The notes under the pieces are model-generated. The model did no database searches. It was not told the DNA's origin and was given only the letters and a program-made list of their open reading frames with translations. From Streptomyces varsoviensis (GTDB lineage: Bacteria > Actinomycetota > Actinomycetes > Streptomycetales > Streptomycetaceae), in assembly GCF_000718635.1 (NCBI RefSeq), contig NZ_JOBF01000003.1, forward strand, positions 372,001 through 436,000: DNA of 64,000 nucleotides, written 5' to 3'. Position 1 is the first letter of the stretch. Each line of letters starts with the position of its first letter. Both the position numbers and the translations under genes were made by a program. Of the stretch, positions 17,878 to 26,474 are shown one piece after another.

Positions 17878-18504
17878 CTACCCCGGGAACGACTCCGAGG
17901 AGACGTTCCAGGCGACGATGGCCGGACGGCCGTGCTCGGTGCCGATGCGGCTGATCGTCCCGGTGTCGAGCCGGAACAGCGCGCCGTCGGAGGCTGGCAG
18001 CCCGAGCCGGCGCGCGGTGAGTACCCGCAGGAAGTGCGAGTGCGCGACGAGCACCACGTCGCCCGTGCCGTCGTCCCCGTCCTTGCCGGCCTTCAGCAGG
18101 GGTTCGATCCCCGCCAGTACGCGGTCGGCGCGCGCCCCCACCTGGTCGGGCGACTCGCCCGGGTGCTCGGCGGGGCCGGGCGCGACACCGTCGTGCCACA
18201 GGTCCCAGTCGGGCCGGGTGCGGTGGATGTGGGCGGTGGAGATGCCCTCGTACGCGCCGTAGTCCCACTCGTGCAGGTCGGGCTCGATCTCGACGTCGCC
18301 GAGCCCGGCGAGTTCGGCGGTCCGCCGGGCCCGCTGCAGCGGGCTCACCAGCGTCCGTACGACCGTCAGCCCGGAGAGCAGCGGCCGCAGGGCCGTCGCC
18401 TGTTCCTCGCCGCGACCGGTCAGCGGGAGGTCCGTGAAGCTCGTGTGCTGACCCGACCGGCTCCACTCGGTCTCGCCGTGCCGGATCAGCAGCAGGTCAG
18501 CCAC
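17878..18504 (-). CDS. Histidine phosphatase (phosphoglycerate-mutase-like) family protein
   Basis: A 208-residue protein with the family signature LIRHGETEWSRSGQHTS at residues 6-22, where His9 would be phosphorylated. The second catalytic region is LVAHSHFLRVLTARRL and Glu in LHEWDYGAYEG is the usual proton donor, so the catalytic set is complete. Small members act on phosphosugars, nucleotides or other monoesters; substrate is not clear here. The gene starts 8 bp inside the end of the thioredoxin gene, so the two are co-transcribed. Confidence 0.9.
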   Translation of the reverse strand: MADLLLIRHGETEWSRSGQHTSFTDLPLTGRGEEQATALRPLLSGLTVVRTLVSPLQRARRTAELAGLGDVEIEPDLHEWDYGAYEGISTAHIHRTRPDWDLWHDGVAPGPAEHPGESPDQVGARADRVLAGIEPLLKAGKDGDDGTGDVVLVAHSHFLRVLTARRLGLPASDGALFRLDTGTISRIGTEHGRPAIVAWNVSSESFPG

Positions 18505-18910
18505 GGTCGGCGGGCCCCTGCCCGTCGCCCTGCTGACCCTGTGCCTGTGCCTGCTGCTCGGCCACGGAGGCGCGCACCTCGTCCATGTCCAGACCGCGGG
18601 CCTGGCCGATGACGTCCTCCAGGGCGGCCTCGGGGAGGGCGCCCGGCTGCGCGAAGACGGCGATGTTGTCGCGCACGATCATCAGCGTGGGGATCGACTG
18701 GATCTCGAAGGCGGCGGCCAGCTCCGGCTGCGCCTCGGTGTCGACCTTCGCGAAGACCAGGTCGTCGTGGCGCTCGGCGGCGCTCTCGTACACCGGCGCG
18801 AACTGCTTGCAGGGCCCGCACCAGTCGGCCCAGAAATCGATCAGTACGAAACCGTTCCCGGACACGATCTCGTCGAAATTGTCCTTGGTGAGCTCAACCG
18901 TGCTGCTCAT
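18497..18910 (-). CDS. trxA: Thioredoxin
   Basis: A 137-residue protein. The thioredoxin active site WCGPCK occurs near residues 31-36 within IDFWADWCGPCKQF, and the cis-proline loop is SIPTLM. The fold ends around residue 107; the remaining residues form a Gln/Ala-rich acidic tail (QQAQAQGQQ) absent from typical thioredoxins. It is a cytoplasmic disulfide reductase or a thioredoxin-like redox protein. Streptomyces carry several trx genes, so the trxA symbol is provisional. Confidence 0.85.
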   Translation of the reverse strand: MSSTVELTKDNFDEIVSGNGFVLIDFWADWCGPCKQFAPVYESAAERHDDLVFAKVDTEAQPELAAAFEIQSIPTLMIVRDNIAVFAQPGALPEAALEDVIGQARGLDMDEVRASVAEQQAQAQGQQGDGQGPADRG

Positions 18911-19094
18911 GCTTGCCTCTCAGCTCGCGGATGCGTTCCGGATCCCCAGCCGGGAAACCAGCTTTTCCCCCACCGTATTCCGAAGCCCCGGGGGCTCGTC
19001 CACCGCGACCGACCAGGTACGGTGCCCCCGCACACGTACGCGCCGTGGGCTCTTCGGAGACGGGAGCCAAGCGGCGCCTGCCCCTTGAAACCAA

Positions 19095-19136
19095 ACATTC
19101 CGGGCGCGGCACGAAGAATCGCCACACCCGGAATGT
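19095..19136 (-). terminator. Hairpin downstream of the small secreted protein gene
   Basis: ACATTCCGGG (19095-19104) and CCCGGAATGT (19127-19136) form a perfect 10-bp stem with a 22-nt loop. It lies about 60 bp past the end of the minus-strand secreted-protein gene and before the thioredoxin gene. There is no U-tract, as is usual in Streptomyces. The rest of 18911-19094 should hold the thioredoxin promoter, which I could not place. Confidence 0.55.
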
Positions 19137-19196
19137 CACCCGGATATCACCGGAATGCCGTCAGGGACGGCTCCTAGTGACCGCTCCCAATAGCTC

Positions 19197-19448
19197 CTAG
19201 TACTGGTAGCCGCCCTGCGGGTTCGGGTCGACCCACCAGCCGTTCTGGCAGACGCGGCCCTCGGGGTCCCGAGCGCCCTCGGCGTACTCTCCCGAACCGG
19301 TGGTCTCGCCGTTCGGGCCACGGCCCCAGCTCGTGTAGTAGTAGCGGCAGCCGGCCGCGTTCGGGGCGGCCTCCGCCACCGGAACGACGGACAGGGCGGC
19401 ACCGGCCGCACAGACGGCCACCACGACGGCGCGCGTGAACGCTCGCAT
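19197..19448 (-). CDS. Small secreted protein
   Basis: The start is fixed by AAGGTGATC, a near-perfect anti-Shine-Dalgarno match just upstream of ATG 19448. The 83-residue product has a clear Sec signal peptide (MRAFTRAVVVAVCAAG, hydrophobic core, likely cleavage after AEA). The mature peptide of about 52 residues is rich in Tyr, Gly and Trp (YYYTSWGRGPNGETTG), with two cysteines that could form one disulfide (AAGCRYY and GRVCQNG). No known domain is recognised. It is transcribed apart from its neighbours. Secreted by prediction; role unknown. Confidence 0.78.
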   Translation of the reverse strand: MRAFTRAVVVAVCAAGAALSVVPVAEAAPNAAGCRYYYTSWGRGPNGETTGSGEYAEGARDPEGRVCQNGWWVDPNPQGGYQY

Positions 19449-19643
19449 GCGATCACCTTCCATTTATGGGCGCGCGGCGCGCGCCCCGGTGCTGGCCACT
19501 TTGGCGGCGCGGAGGCCGGGCGCGGGGAGCTTGAGAGGGTGTCGTACCGAATGCCACCTGAACGGTGAACGCGCGCCCGGCCACGGTTGACGGAATGTTG
19601 ACGAAATAGGAGACAGGTTCGTCAACTCCCGTGCGCACGTGCC

Positions 19644-20501
19644 CTATTCGACGACGGAACGGAATGCGGCGGGCGAGGCGGAGGGGCGGTTTTCCTCGGG
19701 CGCGGCGGGCACGACGGGCGCGACGAACGCGGTAGCCGTGGCCGTGCCGGTGTCGGTGACCGCGCCGGTGTCGGTGACCGTGTCGGTGTCGGTGACCGTG
19801 TCGGCGTCGGTGACCGCGTCGGCTTCCGTGGCCGTGTCGACGGCCGTGGCCATGTCGGTTGCCGCGCTCGCGGCGCCGCCGAGAAGAAGCCTGCGGATCT
19901 CGGCGGCGGTGGCGGCGGGTTCGGCGTCGAGGACGACGGCCATGCCGAGATCCTGGGCGGGCGACAGATTACGGGCGGAGTCGTCGACGAACACGCATGC
20001 GGCGGCGGGGAGCCCCAGCAGGCCCAGCATGATCGGGTACAGCTCCGGGTCGGGTTTGCGGAGGCGGTAGTCACCGGAGAGCACGACCGCGTCGAAGTCG
20101 GTGTCGAGCCCATACCCCGCGTACGGGTCGTACGGCGCCCGGCCGAGGCTGTTGGAGAGCACACCCACCCGCACCCCGGCCTCCCGAGCGGCCCGCGCGA
20201 CATCGACGACGAGGGGTTCGGGGCGCAGGTCGGCGAGGACGCGGCCGAGGAGATCGGTCCCGTCGACGCCGAGCAGGGGGCCGGTGCACTCGTTCCACTC
20301 CGCCTGCTCGATGGCGCCGCACTCCAGGTCGGCGAAGAGCGCCCGCCCCACAGGATCGACCGAGATCACGCGCGTAAACGCATCCGGCGCCAGCCCCTCC
20401 CGCAGACAGAACGCACGGGCACACTCGGCGACGGACGTAGTGAGCACCCCGCCGAAGTCGAGGATCAGTCCACGGGTTTCCAGCTCCAGAGAATCGAACA
20501 T
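19644..20501 (-). CDS. HAD-superfamily hydrolase with repeat-containing tail
   Basis: A 285-residue protein. HAD motif I is ILDFGGVLTTS (Asp nucleophile), motif II is VGVLSNSLG, motif III lysine lies in YRLRKPDPELYP and motif IV is VFVDDSARNL. The catalytic fold ends near residue 205. The rest is low-complexity Ala/Thr/Asp/Val built from repeats of VTDTDT/VTDTGT (nucleotides about 19735-19845), probably a non-essential expansion. Substrate unknown. Transcription would start within the edge of the large inverted repeat upstream. Confidence 0.85.
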   Translation of the reverse strand: MFDSLELETRGLILDFGGVLTTSVAECARAFCLREGLAPDAFTRVISVDPVGRALFADLECGAIEQAEWNECTGPLLGVDGTDLLGRVLADLRPEPLVVDVARAAREAGVRVGVLSNSLGRAPYDPYAGYGLDTDFDAVVLSGDYRLRKPDPELYPIMLGLLGLPAAACVFVDDSARNLSPAQDLGMAVVLDAEPAATAAEIRRLLLGGAASAATDMATAVDTATEADAVTDADTVTDTDTVTDTGAVTDTGTATATAFVAPVVPAAPEENRPSASPAAFRSVVE

Positions 20502-20694
20502 GTGCGGCTCCTCAGGACAGCCGAGTGGAGCGTATCCACCCCACTACAGAAAGCAACCACGGTAACGCCCGCCCCTCCCCCGCTCGGCCCCTTCCACCAA
20601 TTGCCCACCATTCGACGAGCGACCGCGCGCCAACGCACCCGGCCGGGTGCGGGTTCGTGCTGGCGGGTGGGGGTGCGGCTGAGGCAAGGCCGCA

Positions 20695-22345
20695 CCGCGC
20701 TGCGTCGGGTGCGGGACTGCGCTGCGCCGGGTGGGTGCTGGTGGGTGGGGCGGTATTACCGGCGGGCGGGTGCGGGTTTCGTCTCGGGCCCTCCGGACCC
20801 AAGGCGCCAGCAGCGGGAGGGGAGGGGGCCGGGCTGGGGTCGGGTTCGCTGCCTGCGGGTCGGTTTGCGGCTGGGGTTAGAGAGGGCTCGCTGCGCTTCG
20901 CCGCTGGCTGCTGCCGCGAAGGGGTCGTTGCGCTTGTTCGGGTGCGGGACCTGGGGGTTGCGGCCCAAGGATTCAAGGGCGGGGGCGATGGTGGCTTGGG
21001 GCGGGTTCTCTGCCTCAGGCTCCGCTGCGCTCGGTTCACGCCAGGGACGGTGGGGGCGAGTTGAGGTTGATTTGCTGACTGCGGGCCGGAGGGTGCTGGT
21101 GGGCGGGTGGGGCGGTATTGCCGGTGGGTGGGCGCGGGCTTCGTCTCGGGCCCTCCGGACCCAAGGCGCTGGCAGCGACGGGGGAGGGGGCCGGGCTGGG
21201 GTCGGGTTCGCTGCCTGCGGGTGGGGTGGGGCTGGGGTCAGAGAGGGCTCGCTGCGCTTCGCCGCTGGCTGCTGCCGCGAAGTGGCCGTTGCGCTTGTTC
21301 GGGTGCACGAGCTCGGGGGTCGCGGCCCAAGGATCCAAGGACGGCGGGGCGCAATCCCCGGCCGCTTGTCCCCTGCTCGCCGGTTGGCAGCTGAGGCCAG
21401 AGACGGCTCCGCTGCGCTACGCCACCACTGCCGCGAGGGCGCGGGATCAGCCGTTACCCACAGGTAGGGTGGAGTTCCCGCCCGACAAAAGCGCCATACC
21501 GGACGCACAATCCGGCCCTAACCCCGCCCCGTTGCTCATTCAACTTAGCGAACCGGGCATATCGGGCTAGCCGACCCTCAAAGGGGGGTTGCCCCACCCT
21601 CAGCCCCTCGTCCCGCAGGCCCAAACCGCCCCCAGACACCGAACACCCCCAGGCGCAGCGCAGCGCGCCGCACCCGCTGCCAGTCGCCCTTGAATCACAG
21701 GCCGAAACCCGCCCCAACCGGAACCACGAGCCACCACCACGGCCCCTTCGCGGCAGCAGCCAGCGGCGAAGCGCAGCGAGCCTTCCCTGACCCCAGACAC
21801 AAACCCGCCCGCAGGCAGCGAACCGGCATCGGCCCGGCCCCCTCCCCCGTCGCTGCTGGCGCCTTGGGTCCGGAGGGCCCGAGACGAAACCCGCACCCAC
21901 CCACCGGCAATACCGCCCCACCCACCAGCACCCTCCGGCCCGCAGTCAGCAAATCAACCTCAACTCGCCCCCACCGTCCCTGGCGTGAACCGAGCGCAGC
22001 GGAGCCTGAGGCAGAGGACCCGCCCCAAGCCACCACCGCCCCCGCCCTTGAATCACAGGCGGTAACCCGCCCCCACCGCACCAAAAGCCCTCACCACGGC
22101 CACTTCGCGGCAGCAGCCAGCGGCGAAGCGCAGCGAGCCCTCTCTGAGCCCAGCCGCAAACCGACCCGCAGGCAGCGAACCCAACCCCAGCCCGGCCCCC
22201 TCCCCCGTCGCTGCTGGCGCCTTGGGTCCGGAGGGCCCGAGACGAAACCCGCGCCCACCCACCGGCAATACCGCCCCACCCACCCACCAGCACCCCCGAC
22301 CCCCACCCGGCGCAGCGCGGTCCCCCACCCGGCCGCAGCGCAACC
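20695..22345. repeat. 1.65-kb inverted repeat made of four copies of a composite element, no gene
   Basis: Left arm about 20695-21345 and right arm about 21690-22345 are inverted copies separated by about 345 bp. Each arm holds the order A-B-C-A-B. Block A contains TCGGGCCCTCCGGACCCAAG (copies near 20783, 21145 and, inverted, 21860-21888 and 22218-22246). Block B is a hairpin with CTTCGCCGCTGGCTGCTGCC (near 20896, 21257; inverted near 21747-21780 and 22103-22137). Block C includes GAGGTTGATTTGCTGACTGC (near 21058-21085; inverted near 21945-21965). Copies are 358-362 bp apart within an arm. All frames give Pro/Arg/Ala noise, so this is non-coding. The central spacer (21486-21570) is less GC-rich. 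Confidence 0.88.
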
Positions 22346-22349
22346 CCCG

Positions 22350-22715
22350 TCACCCGGACGCCATGACCTCGTAGAGGTTGTGGGCGTCGTCGGCGAAGTA
22401 CAGGCCGCGCGGGCACAAGGGGTGGTCTATCCGGCCGTTGTCCGGTTCGTTGGGGTCGCTGCCGTACGGGATACCGGCGGCGCGGAGCCGTTCCAAGATG
22501 CCGTCGAAGGTGGACGCGTCGACGTCGAACGCCAGGTGGTGGCCGTCAGGGTTCTCGACGCGCATGAAGTCCAGCGTCAGGGAGTCATTGACCCGCACCG
22601 GCGCGAAATGCCGGTCCGGGCCGTTGTACTCCAAGCCCATAACCGAGGCGAAGAACCGCGCGGCCGCCTCATGGTCGACGGCCGGGACGATGGTGTGATT
22701 CAGCGTGATGGGCAT
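22350..22715 (-). CDS. VOC-family (glyoxalase/bleomycin-resistance fold) protein
   Basis: A 121-residue single VOC module. Candidate metal ligands are His in LNHTIVPAVDHEAAARFF, His in NPDGHHLAFDVD and Glu in HNLYEVMASG near the C-terminus. The second half (RGLYFADDAHNLYEVM) is the usual end of this fold. Such proteins can be lyases, dioxygenases or drug-binding proteins; nothing here discriminates. The gene ends against the large inverted repeat. Confidence 0.85.
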   Translation of the reverse strand: MPITLNHTIVPAVDHEAAARFFASVMGLEYNGPDRHFAPVRVNDSLTLDFMRVENPDGHHLAFDVDASTFDGILERLRAAGIPYGSDPNEPDNGRIDHPLCPRGLYFADDAHNLYEVMASG

Positions 22716-22763
22716 AGGAGAGGCCCCCTCAACTCTCGAATTGATGAAGCCAGCAACTTAACT

Positions 22764-22840
22764 CACCACCCACCCACCCACCCACCCACTCACTGACCCA
22801 CTCACCCAACCAACCAACCCCCCACCTAACCAACCCACAC
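22764..22840. repeat. CCCA/CCAA tetranucleotide repeat
   Basis: A run of CCAC and CCAA units fills most of the gap between the MarR gene end and the VOC gene start. On the minus strand this is a G-rich GGGT repeat upstream of the VOC gene, which could fold as a G-quadruplex in its leader; that is a suggestion only. Confidence 0.75.
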
Positions 22841-22858
22841 CCGGCCAGACGCAGCCGC

Positions 22859-23446
22859 TCAGTCGTCCCCCGGCTCGGCGATCAGATCGGTCAGCCTCCT
22901 CAACTGACCGACCAACTGGTCCCGTTCGGCCGGCGAGAAGCGGGCCAGGCGGGCCTGGCGTTCGCGGAGGAGGGAGCGTACGGCCGCGAGCTGCTCGTTC
23001 CCCTCGTCGGTGAGGCTCACCAGCACCCGGCGCTCGTCGGCCGGCGACCGCCGGCGGACCACGCTCCCCTTGCTCTCCAACTGCTGAAGCATCCGCGTGG
23101 CAGTGGGAACGCTCACATCGGCCGCCGCAGCCAACTGCCCCACCGGCAGCTCCCGTTCCTCCGCCAACGGGTTGAGCAGGGCCAGTTGGGCGAGGGTCAG
23201 GCCGGAGCCCTGCTGGCCGGCGACCGCACGGGCGCGGCGCATCGCGTAGAAGAGCGCGTCGGCGGCCTGCGCCAGCTCCTCCACTCCCGAGGCTTCCGAG
23301 GCCCCCGAGGCTCCCGACACTCCCGAGGCCTCCGAGTCCGCCCCCACCTCAGCAATCACCCCGGCAGCGCCCTTGGCAACCCCCTCGGCGCCTCCCTCGC
23401 CAACCATCCCGGCATCCACCTCGCCACCCACTCCCACGTCCGACAT
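22859..23446 (-). CDS. MarR-family transcriptional regulator
   Basis: A 195-residue protein; ATG 23446 has GGAGGG six bases upstream. The winged helix-turn-helix runs from about residue 85 (VGQLAAAADVSVPTATRM, recognition helix, then RRRSPADERRVLVSLTDEG as the wing). The N-terminal 55 residues are an unusual Gly/Ala/Glu-rich extension with SGASGASEASG repeats not found in normal MarR proteins. It is divergent from the amidohydrolase gene, and two palindromes in the shared promoter region are likely binding sites, so it probably represses both genes. Confidence 0.9.
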   Translation of the reverse strand: MSDVGVGGEVDAGMVGEGGAEGVAKGAAGVIAEVGADSEASGVSGASGASEASGVEELAQAADALFYAMRRARAVAGQQGSGLTLAQLALLNPLAEERELPVGQLAAAADVSVPTATRMLQQLESKGSVVRRRSPADERRVLVSLTDEGNEQLAAVRSLLRERQARLARFSPAERDQLVGQLRRLTDLIAEPGDD

Positions 23447-23514
23447 CACGCGCCCTCCACGCTCCCCGCACCCTCCACCTTCGCCCCCGCCCTGTCATCT
23501 GCTCCCCACATTTG

Positions 23515-23547
23515 TTAGCTTACTAAATGAACTCGTTAGCAAGCTAA
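23515..23547. promoter_or_regulatory. Twin MarR-type operators
   Basis: TTAGCTTACTAA (23515-23526) and TTAGCAAGCTAA (23536-23547) are inverted repeats with arms TTAG/CTAA and TTAGC/GCTAA, centred 21 bp apart, or two helical turns on one face. They sit between the divergent MarR and amidohydrolase genes, in an AT-rich patch unlike the surroundings. Confidence 0.75.
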
Positions 23548-23566
23548 TCTTTAGGAGGGCAGCGAG

Positions 23567-24592
23567 ATGAACTCCCCGCGCCGCATCGACGTCCACCAGC
23601 ACATCGTTCCGCCCGTATGGGCCAAGGTCCTGGGCGATCTCGGCCTGGACTCCGGCGGCTGGGCGATCCCGGCCTGGAGCGTGGCCGACGCGATCGCGAT
23701 GATGGACGAGCAGGGCATAGCCACCGGCGTCCTGTCGGTCACAGCACCCGGCGTCCACCTCACCGGCACCACCAGCAACAGCCCCAACAGCGGAAGCGGC
23801 ATCAGCGGAAGCGGCAGCAGCGGAAGCGGCATCAGCGGCGCCCCCCTCCCCCAAGCCCTGGCCCGCGCCGTCAACGAGTACGGCGCCGAGGTGGCGAAGG
23901 ACCACCCCACCCGTTTCGGCTCCTTCGCCTCCCTCCCCCTCCCCGACGTCGACGCCGCCCTGGAAGAAGCCGCCTACGCGCTGGACACCCTCGGCGCCGA
24001 CGGGGTGGTGCTCCTGTCCAACACAGCCGGCCGCTACCTCGGCGACCCCGCGTACGAACCGCTGTGGGCCGAGCTCGACCGGCGCGCGGCGGTGGTGTTC
24101 GTACACCCGGCGCAGCCCCCGATGCCGCTGCTCCCCGGCACGCCGGCGCCCCTCGCCGACTACGTCTTCGACACCACCCGTACGGCCGTGAACATGGTGC
24201 TCAACGGCGTCCTGAGCCGTTACCGCCGAGTGAAGGTGATCTTGTCGCACGGCGGCGGCTACCTGCCGTACGCGGCCTACCGCTTCTCCGGCCTGACCTC
24301 CACCGTGCTCGACCCCGAGCGCACGAGCGACGACGTGATCCGCGACCTCAAGCGGTTCTACTTCGACACCGCGCTGGCGGCGAGCCCCAGCTCGCTCCCG
24401 ACCCTCATGGAGTTCGCCGAGCCGGGCCACGTCCTGTACGGCAGCGACTGGCCCTTCGCGCCGCAGGAGGCGGGCACGTACTACAACCGCTTCCTGGAGA
24501 CCTACACCGGCTTCGCCCCGGGCCAGGCGGCGGCGATCGACCGCGGCAACGCCGAGGCCCTCTTCCCCCGCTTCGCCCGGCCGGGGGCCTGA
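23567..24592 (+). CDS. Amidohydrolase-family protein (ACMSD-like TIM barrel)
   Basis: A 341-residue protein with AGGAGG eight bases before its ATG. Metal-site motifs of amidohydrolase-2 enzymes are present: DVHQHIVP at residues 8-15, HP in VVFVHPAQPP, KVILSHGGGYLPY and the catalytic Asp in YGSDWPFAP. Residues about 70-90 are a Ser/Gly insertion (SGSGISGSGSSGSG) within an otherwise conserved domain, from a short tandem repeat at 23790-23845. Related enzymes decarboxylate or hydrolyse aromatic carboxylates. Control by the divergent MarR suggests a phenolic inducer, which is inference from MarR biology. Confidence 0.85.
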   Translation: MNSPRRIDVHQHIVPPVWAKVLGDLGLDSGGWAIPAWSVADAIAMMDEQGIATGVLSVTAPGVHLTGTTSNSPNSGSGISGSGSSGSGISGAPLPQALARAVNEYGAEVAKDHPTRFGSFASLPLPDVDAALEEAAYALDTLGADGVVLLSNTAGRYLGDPAYEPLWAELDRRAAVVFVHPAQPPMPLLPGTPAPLADYVFDTTRTAVNMVLNGVLSRYRRVKVILSHGGGYLPYAAYRFSGLTSTVLDPERTSDDVIRDLKRFYFDTALAASPSSLPTLMEFAEPGHVLYGSDWPFAPQEAGTYYNRFLETYTGFAPGQAAAIDRGNAEALFPRFARPGA

Positions 24593-24640
24593 ACCCTGCC
24601 TCCTGGAACCCCCGTATCAGGCCCCTGCCCCCGTAACAAA

Positions 24641-24686
24641 GCCGGCCCCGGCCGGGAACGATGCCGCGTTCCCGGCCGGGGCCGGC
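24641..24686. terminator. Bidirectional hairpin between convergent genes
   Basis: Perfect 20-bp arms (24641-24660 and 24667-24686) flank a 6-nt loop. It lies between the convergent amidohydrolase and MFS genes. The stem is almost all G/C and lacks a clear U-tract on either side. Confidence 0.85.
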
Positions 24687-24715
24687 CGTCATTGGTCGTC
24701 ACAAATCGCTATCAG

Positions 24716-24872
24716 CAGCAATCAGCCGCCACCAGCCACCGGCCACCACCGGCCGCCATCAGTCACCAACGGCCGCCATCAGCCACCACCGGCCGCAGCC
24801 ACCACCGGCCGCCACCAACCGCGATCAGCAACAATCAGCCGCGATCAGTCAAGATCAGTCACGATCAGCGGA
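24716..24872. repeat. Degenerate CAGCCACCACCGGCCGC repeat running into the MFS 3' end
   Basis: Imperfect copies of CCACCACCGGCCGCCATCAG and later CGATCAGTCA units follow the bidirectional terminator and reach the last codons of the MFS gene. No gene is seen in them; the repeat reads as slippage-derived filler. Confidence 0.7.
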
Positions 24873-26474
24873 AACCTGCCCCCGAACCGGCAGCTCGGAC
24901 ACGACCCCGACCCCGGAGTCAGCCCCAGAAGCCGAGCCGGAATCAGAGGCAGAATCAGCGGCAGAAGACGAAACCAGCGTCCCCGCCTCTCCCCGCCGGG
25001 ACGTCCGTACGACCAAGGTGATGAGCAGGGCGAGCGCGCTCACCCCGGCGGCGACGATCGCGGCCGTGTGCATGGAGCTGAGGAACGCCGGCCCGGCGGC
25101 CGAGATCGCCGCGGGGTCGCCCGTGGCCAGCGCCGAGGCGAGGGAGCCCGAGGCCGCCTGGCGTACGCCGTCCGGGGCGTCGGCGAGCCGGTCGAGCACG
25201 AGGCCCGAGTACCGCGACCAGAGGACCGAGCCGAGTACCGCGACCCCGAGCGCGCTGCCGAGCTGGCGCAGCGTGTTCAGCAGCGCCGAGCCGGCGCCCG
25301 CGCGCTCGGTGGGTACGGAGGAGGAGGCCAGGGTCATGCCGGGCGCGAGGACGAGCGCGAAGCCGAGTTGCAGGACGAACGCGTCCACCACGAACCAGGC
25401 GACCGCCGTACCGGCCCCGAGGCCGATGACGCCGACGAACCCCACGGTCATGAGCGCGATACCGGCGGCGATGGTGGCGCGCGGCCCGAACCGGTCGGTC
25501 GCCAGCCGCGACAGCGGCGCCCCGACCACGAGGCCCACGGACAGCGGGATGAGCAGCAGTCCGGTCTGCAACGGCGTGTAGCCGCGCAGGATTTGCAGGT
25601 AGAAGGTGATGAAGTACAGGTAGCCGAAGACGACGAACGAGCCGAGCGTCAGCGCCACCGCGGCGACGGTGAACGAGGCGTGCTTGAAGAGGCCGACGTC
25701 CACGAGCGGTTCGCGGTGCCGCACCTCGACCAGTACGAGGACGGCCAGCACGAGGAGGCCGATCACGGCGGGCAGCCAGGTGCCGAGGTAGCCCCAGCCC
25801 TTGTCGGTGGCGTGCACCACACCGAATACGAGCAGGCCGATGCCGCCCAGGGACCCGGCGACCGGCATCACGCGCATCTCACCGGCCCCGCTCGCCGGGA
25901 TCGTGGGGACCCAGACCAGCGTGGCGAGGAGCGCGACGAGGGTGAGCAGGGCGACGAGTTCCAGTACGGAACCCCACCACATGCCCGCGCTCAGCAGCGC
26001 GCCGCCGAGCAGCGGGCCGAGCGAGATGGAGAGCCCGGAGGCCGCCGCCCACGAGGCGATGGCCTGGGCGCGCTTCTCGGCCGGGAAGACGCGCAGGATC
26101 ACCGCGAGGGTGGTCGGCATGATCAACGCCGCGGCGATGCCCATGAGGGCGCGGACGATGATGATCGCGAGCGGCGAGTCGAGGAAACCGGCCACCGCGG
26201 TCGTCACGGCGAAGGCCGCGGTCCCCCAGACGAGCAGCCGCCGCAGCCCGAACCGGTCGCCCGCGCTGCCTCCCACCAGCAGGAAGCCGGCGAAGGTGAG
26301 GGTGTAGGAGTTCAGGAACCACTGCTGTTCGGTGTTGCTGGCCCCGAGGTCGCGCTGCATCGTCGGGAGCGCCACGTTGAGGATGGTGCTGCCGAGCAGT
26401 ACGGCCGAGACCGCGAGCGTAAGGGCGCACAGCGCCAGTCCGGGCCGGACGGTACGGCCCCGAGTGCCGGTCAT
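24855..26474 (-). CDS. MFS drug exporter, EmrB/QacA (14-helix) type
   Basis: A 539-residue protein with about 14 membrane helices. The family motif C region is present early (STILNVALPTMQRDLGAS), with motif A as GGSAGDRFGLRRLL. The C-terminal 45 residues are a Ser/Ala/Asp-rich tail. The start at 26474 overlaps the stop of the repeat ORF upstream by ATGA. The divergent TetR gene and its operators at 26985-27038 suggest drug-inducible control of this exporter. It should act as a proton-coupled efflux pump in the cytoplasmic membrane; substrate unknown. Confidence 0.92.
   Translation of the reverse strand: MTGTRGRTVRPGLALCALTLAVSAVLLGSTILNVALPTMQRDLGASNTEQQWFLNSYTLTFAGFLLVGGSAGDRFGLRRLLVWGTAAFAVTTAVAGFLDSPLAIIIVRALMGIAAALIMPTTLAVILRVFPAEKRAQAIASWAAASGLSISLGPLLGGALLSAGMWWGSVLELVALLTLVALLATLVWVPTIPASGAGEMRVMPVAGSLGGIGLLVFGVVHATDKGWGYLGTWLPAVIGLLVLAVLVLVEVRHREPLVDVGLFKHASFTVAAVALTLGSFVVFGYLYFITFYLQILRGYTPLQTGLLLIPLSVGLVVGAPLSRLATDRFGPRATIAAGIALMTVGFVGVIGLGAGTAVAWFVVDAFVLQLGFALVLAPGMTLASSSVPTERAGAGSALLNTLRQLGSALGVAVLGSVLWSRYSGLVLDRLADAPDGVRQAASGSLASALATGDPAAISAAGPAFLSSMHTAAIVAAGVSALALLITLVVRTSRRGEAGTLVSSSAADSASDSGSASGADSGVGVVSELPVRGQVSADRD

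Noticed and set aside
19555..19570. PHO-box-like GTTCACCGTTCAGGTG upstream of the small secreted gene
   Set aside because: The repeats are spaced 7 bases apart rather than the 11 expected for PhoP boxes, so PhoP control is not supported.
20502..22349. Several overlapping 100-370-codon frames within the inverted repeat
   Set aside because: All give Pro/Ala/Arg noise, none has a start signal, and repeat copies shift frames relative to each other.
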